From CAMTUH01 sp947084935 (lineage in GTDB: Bacteria > Pseudomonadota > Gammaproteobacteria > Coxiellales > Coxiellaceae): a stretch of DNA of 64,000 nt. This document shows, in pieces, positions 17,267 through 24,114 of this stretch; within the stretch, counting starts at the first letter, position 1, and each line of letters opens with the position of its first letter. The DNA lies in contig CAMTUH010000011.1 of NCBI GenBank assembly GCA_947084935.1, positions 17,769 to 81,768 on the forward strand. Direction: 5' to 3'. The notes beneath the pieces are model-generated. The model made no database searches and was not told the origin of the DNA. It saw only the letters and a program-made list of their open reading frames with translations. The translations under genes were made by a program, and so were the position numbers.

Positions 17267-18095
17267 TCTTTTAAAAAGAACGCTCGAAAAATCCACGCTG
17301 GGAAAAAAGGCTGGCCATCCCGAACGTTATTCTCCGGAATTATTATTACCCATTCCACGATGCTTGGCGCGTGAAATCATCGGCGCACCTTCACCTGTGC
17401 CTTTTTATGGTTGCGATGTTTGGAACGCGTACGAAATTTCTTGGTTGAATCTCAAAGGAAAACCCCTGGTCGCCGTGGGGGAATTTATTTTTCCTTGCAC
17501 TTCTCCCAATTTAATTGAATCAAAATCACTGAAATTATTCTTGCATTCACTCATGAATACCCGTTTCAAAAATACCGAAGAAGTCATCGCGCACCTACAA
17601 AAAGATTTATCGGCGTGCGCTCAGACGACCGTGGAAGTCACCCTCACTCCGTTATCGGAAATTCATTCCCTCAACCTCTCTCACCCCGAGGGAATTTGTT
17701 TGGACGAACTCGATATTGAAATTAATTCTTTCTCACCGAATGCTTCTTGCTTAACAACAGCCCACGAAATTGTTAATGAAACGCTTTTTTCGGATCTCAT
17801 GATCTCCAACTGCCCCGTCACTGAGCAGCCCGATTGGGCCAGCGTCCACATTACTTATGAAGGCCCTAAAATCAATCGCGCCGACTTGCTGAAATATCTC
17901 GTGTCTTACCGCAATCATCGCGAATTTCACGAGCAGTGCGTCGAGCGCATTTTTACGGATATTCTCAAAGAGTGCCGACCTTACAAATTAACGGTGCAGG
18001 CGTGTTACACACGTCGCGGCGGCCTCGACATTAATCCCTATCGGACGACGGAATCCCATCAACGCCCCCACTCCAAACGCCTTTGGCGACAATAA
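17256..18095 (+). CDS. queF: NADPH-dependent 7-cyano-7-deazaguanine reductase
   Basis: QueF reduces preQ0 to preQ1 in queuosine tRNA modification. This is the long two-domain type (279 aa). The NADPH motif ESKSLKLF is near residue 90, and the catalytic Cys lies in SNCPVTEQPDW (about 186). RGGLDINPYR is the C-terminal family signature. The start at ATG 17256 has GAGG upstream and overlaps coaE by 11 bp. Confidence 0.94.
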   Translation: MNSDLLKRTLEKSTLGKKAGHPERYSPELLLPIPRCLAREIIGAPSPVPFYGCDVWNAYEISWLNLKGKPLVAVGEFIFPCTSPNLIESKSLKLFLHSLMNTRFKNTEEVIAHLQKDLSACAQTTVEVTLTPLSEIHSLNLSHPEGICLDELDIEINSFSPNASCLTTAHEIVNETLFSDLMISNCPVTEQPDWASVHITYEGPKINRADLLKYLVSYRNHREFHEQCVERIFTDILKECRPYKLTVQACYTRRGGLDINPYRTTESHQRPHSKRLWRQ

Positions 18096-18138
18096 AAACC
18101 GTGCTATGATGGCATCGAACGAGCAGGAACTGTGTGCC

Positions 18139-18912
18139 ATGAGGCCTAATAATTACTACGAACAACCCGTCACGGAAGCGATGCGAATTTGCCTCCGTCT
18201 CGAGCACCTCTTCCGACAGCTGAATAAATACCGAAATGAACCCACACCAGCGGACAGTCATCTGGCCATGACGGCGTTGCTGAAGTCGCTGGAAGTCATC
18301 GACCGACCGGATTTAAAAGGCAAACTCACTCAGACACTCACCCAGCAAGCTATTGCGCTCTCGCAGCTTCAACACTCTCCCCACGTCGATCACATAAAGC
18401 TGTCGCAACTGCTTACTCACGTCGATCAATTGGTAAATCACCTGCATCACTCTCCCGGAAAAATCGGCGAATCGTTGCGCCGCAATCCGTTTCTGAATCA
18501 AATTCGTTTACATTTACTGAATCCGGCCGGACCCTCTCCTTTTACCACGCCCGCTTATTTTTTGTGGCTGGAACAGCCAAGCGAGATACGCTTGGAGGAT
18601 CTCAAATTTTGGGCCAATGACCTTGATCAACTGAATAGCGCCGTAACCACCATTCTGCGAATCACGCGCGACAGCACCAATACCCAAGAGGCCACGGCAC
18701 ACAGTGGATTGTACCAACAATCTTTAGACCCCAATTTACCCTGCCAACTCGTTCGCATTTCGATTTCCAATGAAAATTGCATTTATCCCGAAATCAGCGT
18801 CGGCAAACACCGCCTCGTAATTCGCTTATTGCAACTTAATGCCAAAGACACTACTCCCAACCCAAACCTCCAACACGATGTTGATTTTCAATTAGGTATT
18901 TGTCGGGTGTAA
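18139..18912 (+). CDS. zapD: Cell division protein ZapD (YacF)
   Basis: ZapD cross-links FtsZ protofilaments at the division ring. The 257-residue form starting MRPNNYYEQPVTEAMRICLRLEHLF aligns with the family's FEHPLNEKMRTWLRLE-type start, so the ATG at 18139 is preferred over 18106. An all-helical N-terminal half and a beta-rich C-terminal half (LVRISI, PEISVGKHRLVIRLL) fit the known fold. A yacG partner is not seen downstream. Confidence 0.9.
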   Translation: MRPNNYYEQPVTEAMRICLRLEHLFRQLNKYRNEPTPADSHLAMTALLKSLEVIDRPDLKGKLTQTLTQQAIALSQLQHSPHVDHIKLSQLLTHVDQLVNHLHHSPGKIGESLRRNPFLNQIRLHLLNPAGPSPFTTPAYFLWLEQPSEIRLEDLKFWANDLDQLNSAVTTILRITRDSTNTQEATAHSGLYQQSLDPNLPCQLVRISISNENCIYPEISVGKHRLVIRLLQLNAKDTTPNPNLQHDVDFQLGICRV

Positions 18913-18918
18913 GGTTAA

Positions 18919-18995
18919 TCCGTAGCCTAGGTGGAGCACAGCGTAACCCAGGAACTCGTTGCGGTAGTAGGGCTATCGCTTCACAGCTGAGCCGC
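18919..18995. repeat. Short intergenic repeat (type shared with 48357-48450)
   Basis: GTAGCCTAGGTG...GCGTAACCCAGGAACTC here resembles TAGCCTGGGTGC...GCGTAACCCAGGAACTC at 48357-48399. Both are intergenic and partly self-complementary (CCTGGGT/ACCCAGG). The exact ends are uncertain. Confidence 0.5.
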
Positions 18996-19000
18996 ATCCA

Positions 19001-19285
19001 CTAAATTTCTTCCGGCCACTGCATGGCGCAATGAAATACGCGCAATATTTCTATTACATTATTTTTGACTCGATAAGGAACAATATAAGGCGTACCGGAA
19101 ACAATCAATTCCCGAGTATCAGTTACCCTACCCGGACGACCTATACCCGGTTGTTCCAATAAGATGTCGATGGTGTGCAGAATTTTTTTAACTACTTTGC
19201 TTGCTGCTACCGCATTATCTTGTGCAATGTAATGCCGCAATGATTGAAGATCCTTCACGGCATCATCAAGCCATCGGATCATCAT
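19001..19285 (-). CDS. RelE/ParE-family toxin
   Basis: This 94-residue basic protein has the RelE/ParE pattern: MIRWLDDAVKDLQSLRHYIAQDN, then LLEQPGIGRPGRVTDTRELIVSGTPYIVPYRV, and IEILRVFHCAMQWP at the end. Members are either ribosome-dependent mRNA interferases (RelE) or gyrase poisons (ParE); sequence alone does not settle which. Its start overlaps the antitoxin stop by 4 bp (ATGA), the usual antitoxin-first arrangement. The module appears intact. Confidence 0.88.
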   Translation of the reverse strand: MMIRWLDDAVKDLQSLRHYIAQDNAVAASKVVKKILHTIDILLEQPGIGRPGRVTDTRELIVSGTPYIVPYRVKNNVIEILRVFHCAMQWPEEI

Positions 19286-19560
19286 TTAGGCGTGTCCTGC
19301 TCGTCCTCACTTCCCCAGCTATTGACCCAGTTCGTTATTTTATGGTGATCAACAAACTGAGCCTCTTTGCTGCTTGCTTTTTTCACTGCTTTTTTAATAG
19401 CATTAACCTGCCAAGCCTGAACCACTAAGTAGCTTTTTATGGCTTCTGCTGTTAAAAATGATTTTGTTCTACCGGTTGCATCAGATAATTCTTCTAACTG
19501 ATCCCGCATCGCTGGCGAGATACGGACACTTAATGTAACGGCTGGATTTGAACGGGCCAT
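19282..19560 (-). CDS. Ribbon-helix-helix (CopG/RelB-type) antitoxin
   Basis: This 92-residue protein has an N-terminal ribbon-helix-helix DNA-binding domain (VTLSVRISPAMRDQLEELSDATGRTKSFLTAEAI, about 8-42). A C-terminal helical and acidic tail (SWGSEDEQDT) would neutralise the toxin. The upstream palindrome 19589-19609 is the probable site it binds for autoregulation. Confidence 0.88.
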   Translation of the reverse strand: MARSNPAVTLSVRISPAMRDQLEELSDATGRTKSFLTAEAIKSYLVVQAWQVNAIKKAVKKASSKEAQFVDHHKITNWVNSWGSEDEQDTPK

Positions 19561-19588
19561 AATCTTACCTCATCGTATGGTCGTATTC

Positions 19589-19609
19589 GTTGTATACGTC
19601 GCATACAAC
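19589..19609. promoter_or_regulatory. Palindromic operator of the toxin-antitoxin module
   Basis: GTTGTAT and ATACAAC form a perfect 7-bp inverted repeat around 7 bp, 29 bp before the antitoxin ATG. Further GTAT/ATAC half-sites flank it (19575-19585 and 19611-19615). Such clusters are typical binding sites for RHH antitoxins. Confidence 0.65.
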
Positions 19610-19665
19610 CAGTATAGCCGATTGTCTGCCTTTTCACAATTAAAATGCTGAACTTAAGCAAAAAC

Positions 19666-19691
19666 TTGCCCCCCCCCGAAAGGCCTATAAT
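19666..19691 (+). promoter_or_regulatory. Putative promoter with a C9 homopolymer in its spacer
   Basis: TTGCCC (19666-19671) and TATAAT (19686-19691) flank a spacer containing most of a nine-C run (19669-19677). The current spacing of 14 bp is shorter than the optimum of 17. It precedes a small secreted-protein gene. Confidence 0.45.
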
Positions 19692-19724
19692 TGAACCATA
19701 TCTTCGTTAACATAGGAGAATTCA

Positions 19725-20165
19725 ATGAAATTCAAATTTCGCTTAATAACCACGATATTGTTCCTTTGTGCTATTGCTACCGCATCTGCACAGCCTAAAC
19801 CACAAAATGTATATTCAATTAATGACTCGAGCGGCAGGGTGTTGTTTTTTCCTACTGATAATCCTCCGGGGAGAGTAGTCTGGAAGATCACGACTTCGCT
19901 GGGAGATTTTTGTCCGGAATGGTTCAATTATCGTATTTCTGGAAAGCCTGGTGCCTATACAATAACATTTAGTAGTACTACAAGCGGCGACTCAATGTCA
20001 GGAGCTATAAACGACCAGGGAACTGTTGTTTCCATTGATGACTCGAACTTTATGTGTGCGCTCGGGGGCATAGATCCCGATGGACAATATCAGCAAGGGC
20101 AAGCACCATCAGCACAGAAAATTACTCAAAAACAGATGAAAGATAATAAAATAATTAAAAAATAA
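19725..20165 (+). CDS. Small secreted protein of unknown function
   Basis: This 146-residue protein has a clear Sec signal peptide (MKFKFRLITTILFLCAIATASA, cut before QPKPQ). The mature part is beta-rich with two cysteines (FCPEWF and FMCALGG) that could form one disulfide, and a Lys-rich tail. The ribosome site GGAGAATTC precedes ATG 19725. I do not recognise a family. It could be periplasmic or released. Confidence 0.7.
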   Translation: MKFKFRLITTILFLCAIATASAQPKPQNVYSINDSSGRVLFFPTDNPPGRVVWKITTSLGDFCPEWFNYRISGKPGAYTITFSSTTSGDSMSGAINDQGTVVSIDDSNFMCALGGIDPDGQYQQGQAPSAQKITQKQMKDNKIIKK

Positions 20166-20211
20166 TGAGAGTCGAATGTGCTGTTTTCTTCTCTGTGTGG
20201 CTGTTCGATGT

Positions 20212-20256
20212 ATACCCCGCTGATTGTGTGGCGGGGTATTCGATAAATATTTTTTG
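20212..20256 (+). terminator. Probable rho-independent terminator
   Basis: ATACCCCGC (20212-20220) and GCGGGGTAT (20231-20239) form a 9-bp GC-rich stem. A run ATATTTTTTG begins about 9 nt later. It lies about 45 nt after the stop of the secreted-protein gene. Confidence 0.6.
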
Positions 20257-20259
20257 ATT

Positions 20260-20388
20260 TTACTTCCCTGTTGACAAGCTCTTGAAATATTTAATAGTGT
20301 CAGCATCAAGTCTAATAGTGACTTGTTTCTTTAAGTCTCGAACATAGGGATTTTTTTCTGCTTTTGAAAAATCGTATTCTTTTTTCAT
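20260..20388 (-). pseudogene. brnA: Truncated BrnA-family antitoxin
   Basis: The 42 residues MKKEYDFSKAEKNPYVRDLK continuing to TIRLDADTIKYFKSLSTGK match the N-terminal part of BrnA antitoxins, including the TIRLD strand of the ribbon-helix-helix. Intact members run on through a second helix (ETGIPYQ-type) to about 80-90 residues. Here a stop follows STGK and no continuation is visible in other frames. Its ATG overlaps the brnT remnant stop (ATGA), preserving the original operon joint. Confidence 0.7.
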
Positions 20389-20549
20389 AATGTACCTCGA
20401 TATTGCGTAGTTTCTTTCTTTGTTGCTTTTCTTGCAGAAATAATACGAATGATCTTGTCTTTTTTTCGATAACAATGAATAACAACCAGGATGCGTGAAA
20501 TAGCACTCATGCCTAATAACACAAAACGTTCTTCATCATGAACCCCAGT
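20385..20549 (-). pseudogene. brnT: 5'-truncated BrnT-family toxin remnant
   Basis: In the frame ending at 20385, GVHDEERFVLLGMSAISR leads to ILVVIHCYRKKDKIIRIISA and RKATKKETTQY, the hallmark C-terminal half of BrnT RNase toxins. The N-terminal half is missing: the remnant begins inside the 3' end of mutT and is read there in another frame. Without its own start and catalytic N-terminus it should be inactive. Confidence 0.75.
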
Positions 20550-20956
20550 TCGGGGTTTAATTGGGAAAGCAGTCGTGAAACAATCCCGTCGTTTGCCGCG
20601 GGAAAATCGTACTGGGGAAGATTGTTAATCGGCACCCAACAAATGGGTTGTCCTTCAACACCGCGCGGTTCACCGAGGTATCGACTGACCCGCCACACGT
20701 GCAACGTCACGCGGTAATCGGCGTAATCGTGTGTGATTTCCATAAAAGGCTTTGCCTCCAGCACATCCACACCCACTTCTTCTTTCATTTCTCGACACAA
20801 CGCAGAAAAATCATCTTCATGGGATTCAATTTTCCCACCGGGAAATTCCCACAAATGAGCATGCGAAGAACGTTCAAGGCGACGTGCGATCAAAATTTCA
20901 TTTTGTGGATTAATGATTAATCCAACGCTGACTGAAATATTACTCAAGCTTACCAT
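20513..20956 (-). CDS. mutT: MutT-type 8-oxo-dGTP diphosphatase (Nudix)
   Basis: MutT removes oxidised guanine nucleotides. The Nudix box is GGKIES-x-EDDFSALCREMKEEVGV (about 38-60). The start at ATG 20956 (MVSLSNISVSVGLI) overlaps secA by 17 bp and matches usual MutT beginnings. The last residues after LLSQ (LNPELGFMMKNVLCY) come from DNA shared with the brnT remnant, so the native C-terminus has been replaced or extended. The secA-mutT pairing is conserved in gammaproteobacteria. Confidence 0.9.
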   Translation of the reverse strand: MVSLSNISVSVGLIINPQNEILIARRLERSSHAHLWEFPGGKIESHEDDFSALCREMKEEVGVDVLEAKPFMEITHDYADYRVTLHVWRVSRYLGEPRGVEGQPICWVPINNLPQYDFPAANDGIVSRLLSQLNPELGFMMKNVLCY

Positions 20957-23693
20957 GACACTGTTTGTATTTTTTCCCATTCCCACACGGGCAAGGATCG
21001 TTTCGACCGACTTTGGGGTGTTCGCGAACGTAGGGCTGAGCAGCACCCTCTTGTTCCGACTCAGCAGCAACCGCCACTTCTGCTTCCGTCGGCTGTAACG
21101 CCGTCATTTCAGCGTGGTGATAGTGTAATTCGGGAGCTTTCAGTTGTTGCCGCTGTTGTTGCGCAGCAATTTGTGCTTCCGTTGCAATTTCTAATTTAGA
21201 CAACGTCGCAATGACTTCGTATTTAATTTTATTGAGCATTTGCGTAAACAACTCAAACGATTCACGCTTAAATTCTTGTGCGGGATTTTTTTGCGCGTAC
21301 CCACGCAAATGAATTCCTTGGCGCAAATGATCCATCGCGGCCAAATGTTCCTTCCAATGATAGTCCATCAACTGCAGCATGATAGCTTTTTCAACTTCAC
21401 GCATCGCCTTCACACCGGCCTTTGCTTCTTTTTCTTCGTAGGCTTGAGTCACTTCGTGCAAGATACGCTGATGTAATGTTTCCTCATGCAACGTGGAATC
21501 TTCTTCTAGCCAATGTGCGAGCGGTAATTTCAACCCAAAATCTTCTTGAATTTGTTTTTCCAATCCGGGGATGTCCCATTGTTCTTCGATGCTCTGCGGC
21601 GGAACGTAAACGCTGACAAGATCAGCAACGGCATCTTCTCGGATGCCCTTAATCGTGTCGGAAATGTCATCGGACTTTAACAACTCATAACGTTGTTCGT
21701 AGATGACTTTGCGTTGGTCGTTAGCTACGTCGTCGTATTCCAACAACTGTTTTCGCATATCAAAATTAAACCCTTCCACGCGGCGCTGTGCATTCTCTAT
21801 GGCGCGTGAAATCCACGGGTGCTGAATCATGTCACCTTCTTTCACACCCAAGCGGCGCATCATATTCGCCATCCGTTCCGCCGCGAAAATTCTTAGTAAA
21901 TTGTCTTCCATGGATAAATAAAACTGCGACGAGCCCGGATCTCCTTGCCGCCCCGACCGACCACGCAATTGATTATCGATGCGGCGCGACTCGTGCCGCT
22001 CAGTACCCAGCACATGCAAACCACCCGCAGTGATCACTTGATGGTGGCGCTTCTGCCAATCCGCTTTACGCGTTGTCTTCTCTTCGTCACTGAGATTCTC
22101 AATCTCCGCCAACTCCGCGTCTAAATTACCGCCCAAAACAATATCGGTACCACGACCCGCCATGTTCGTGGCAATCGTCACAGAACCCGGACGCCCCGCT
22201 TCTGCAATGATTTTTGCTTCGCGTTCGTGTTGTTTGGCGTTGAGGACTCCGTGTTTAATCTTATTTTTCTGCAATAAATGAGAAACCAACTCGGAAGCTT
22301 CGATCGAAGCAGTACCCACCAACACCGGCTGCCCTTTCTGATGCCGCGTTTTAATTTCTTCAATAATGGATTTAAATTTGGATTGCGCATCCAGATAAAT
22401 TTGATCGGCTTCGTCTTTACGAATCATGGGTTTGTTAGTAGGAATTACGACGACTTCCAAGGCATAAATTTTTTGCAATTCGTACGCTTCCGTATCGGCG
22501 GTGCCCGTCATGCCCGACAGTTTTTCATAAAGTCGGAAATAATTTTGGAACGTAATAGTGGCGAGCGTTTGATTTTCCACTTGAACGGGAACACCTTCTT
22601 TCGCTTCTACCGCTTGATGCAACCCTTCCGACCATCGCCGACCGCGCATCAACCGGCCCGTGTGTTCATCCACGATAACCACTTCATTATCTTTGACGAT
22701 GTAATGCACGTCTCGCTGATAGAGTGTGTGGGCGCGCAAAGCAGCATATAAATAATGCATTAAATTGATGTTCGCTAAATCGTATAAACTTCCCCCCTCA
22801 CTCATCAATCCTTCTTTCACCATCAAAGATTCCACTTTTTGATGGCCTTGTTCCGTCAAATACGCTTGGCGACTTTTTTCATCCAGCGTGTAGTCGCCGC
22901 GATCTTCGTCGGGCACTTCTTCTTCCTTCTGCCCTTCAGCCATTTTTTGTTGTTTTAATTGGGGAATTAATTTATTAATTTTAGTGTACAGGTCGGAAGA
23001 CTCTTCCGCTTGTCCCGAAATAATCAGCGGCGTTCGCGCCTCGTCAATTAAAATAGAATCGACTTCGTCGATGATGGCGTAATGCAGCGATCGCTGCACG
23101 CGCTGTCCCAAAGTAAATACCATATTATCGCGTAGATAATCAAAGCCAAACTCATTATTAGTCCCGTAAGTGATGTCGGCCGCATACGCTTTTTGTTTTT
23201 CCTCGGGGCTCATATCCGGCACGTTCACACCGACCGTCATCCCCAGAAAATTATAAATAGGGCTCATCCATTCAGCATCGCGCTTGGCCAAATAATCGTT
23301 GACCGTGACGATGTGTACTCCTTTCTCAGTCAGCGCATTTAAATACGCCGGCATGGTAGCCACGAGCGTCTTACCTTCACCAGTACGCATTTCCGCAATC
23401 TTCCCATCGTGCAAAACCATGGCGCCAATCAGTTGGACGTCAAAGTGACGTAGGCCGAGCGTCCGAACGCTTGCCTCCCGAACTACCGCAAAGGCTTCGG
23501 GTAATAAATTCAGGAGCGGCTCTCCCTCGGCCAGACGTTTTTTGAATTCGTCGGTTTTTGCACGCAAGGCTTCATCCGTCAAAGCATGCAAAGCGGGCTC
23601 TAAGGCATTGATCTGAGTGACAACTCGCGAATACCCTCGAAGCAGTCGCTGATTACGCGTTCCAAATACTTTTTTCAATAACTTGCCGAACAT
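20940..23693 (-). CDS. secA: Preprotein translocase ATPase SecA
   Basis: SecA drives post-translational export through SecYEG. All landmarks are present in 917 residues: RTGEGKTLVA Walker A (about 103), DEVDSILIDEARTPLIISG (about 209-227), NMAGRGTDI and GTERHESRRIDNQLRGRSGRQGD in the second helicase half. The C-terminal zinc/SecB-binding tail CPCGNGKKYKQCH is present, preceded by a variable linker. It is divergent from the DUF721 gene. Confidence 0.97.
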   Translation of the reverse strand: MFGKLLKKVFGTRNQRLLRGYSRVVTQINALEPALHALTDEALRAKTDEFKKRLAEGEPLLNLLPEAFAVVREASVRTLGLRHFDVQLIGAMVLHDGKIAEMRTGEGKTLVATMPAYLNALTEKGVHIVTVNDYLAKRDAEWMSPIYNFLGMTVGVNVPDMSPEEKQKAYAADITYGTNNEFGFDYLRDNMVFTLGQRVQRSLHYAIIDEVDSILIDEARTPLIISGQAEESSDLYTKINKLIPQLKQQKMAEGQKEEEVPDEDRGDYTLDEKSRQAYLTEQGHQKVESLMVKEGLMSEGGSLYDLANINLMHYLYAALRAHTLYQRDVHYIVKDNEVVIVDEHTGRLMRGRRWSEGLHQAVEAKEGVPVQVENQTLATITFQNYFRLYEKLSGMTGTADTEAYELQKIYALEVVVIPTNKPMIRKDEADQIYLDAQSKFKSIIEEIKTRHQKGQPVLVGTASIEASELVSHLLQKNKIKHGVLNAKQHEREAKIIAEAGRPGSVTIATNMAGRGTDIVLGGNLDAELAEIENLSDEEKTTRKADWQKRHHQVITAGGLHVLGTERHESRRIDNQLRGRSGRQGDPGSSQFYLSMEDNLLRIFAAERMANMMRRLGVKEGDMIQHPWISRAIENAQRRVEGFNFDMRKQLLEYDDVANDQRKVIYEQRYELLKSDDISDTIKGIREDAVADLVSVYVPPQSIEEQWDIPGLEKQIQEDFGLKLPLAHWLEEDSTLHEETLHQRILHEVTQAYEEKEAKAGVKAMREVEKAIMLQLMDYHWKEHLAAMDHLRQGIHLRGYAQKNPAQEFKRESFELFTQMLNKIKYEVIATLSKLEIATEAQIAAQQQRQQLKAPELHYHHAEMTALQPTEAEVAVAAESEQEGAAQPYVREHPKVGRNDPCPCGNGKKYKQCHGKLE

Positions 23694-23740
23694 AGGGGGA
23701 ATTCTATATCATTCATTCAGAAAAGGGGAATTATTATCGC

Positions 23741-24070
23741 ATGGATAAGATATCGGATCCCAAATCCATCACCACGTGCTTTCATTCGAACCTGCTCCAG
23801 GGAATCGTGGCCAAGGCCCGACAACTGGCGGCTTTGGATAAAGCACTGTTTGAGGTATTGCCAAAAGAAATGGCTCCCCATTGCCGCGTGATGAATGTAA
23901 CCGAGCAGTCTTTGATCGTCGAAACCGACAGCGCCACCTGGGCCACCCGTTTGCGCCTCGAGTCTGAGACGGTAATTCGCCAACTCGCTCATCGACAATT
24001 CAACTTCATCAAAAGAATCGAGTGCCGGGTTCGCCCAGCCTTTAACCCGGACACCGCACGTCACTATTGA
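23741..24070 (+). CDS. DUF721/DciA-like protein
   Basis: This 109-residue protein has the DUF721 pattern: LQGIVAKARQLAALDKALFEVLP, then HCRVMNVTEQSLIVETDSATWATRLRLESETVI. DciA-family proteins recruit the replicative helicase DnaB in bacteria lacking DnaC, and the position next to secA is typical for the family. This is a family-level inference; only the KH-like DUF721 module is visible. Confidence 0.8.
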   Translation: MDKISDPKSITTCFHSNLLQGIVAKARQLAALDKALFEVLPKEMAPHCRVMNVTEQSLIVETDSATWATRLRLESETVIRQLAHRQFNFIKRIECRVRPAFNPDTARHY

Positions 24071-24114
24071 CGGATTACGTAAACTGCATGAAAACGTCCA
24101 GAAATAAGCCCGAG

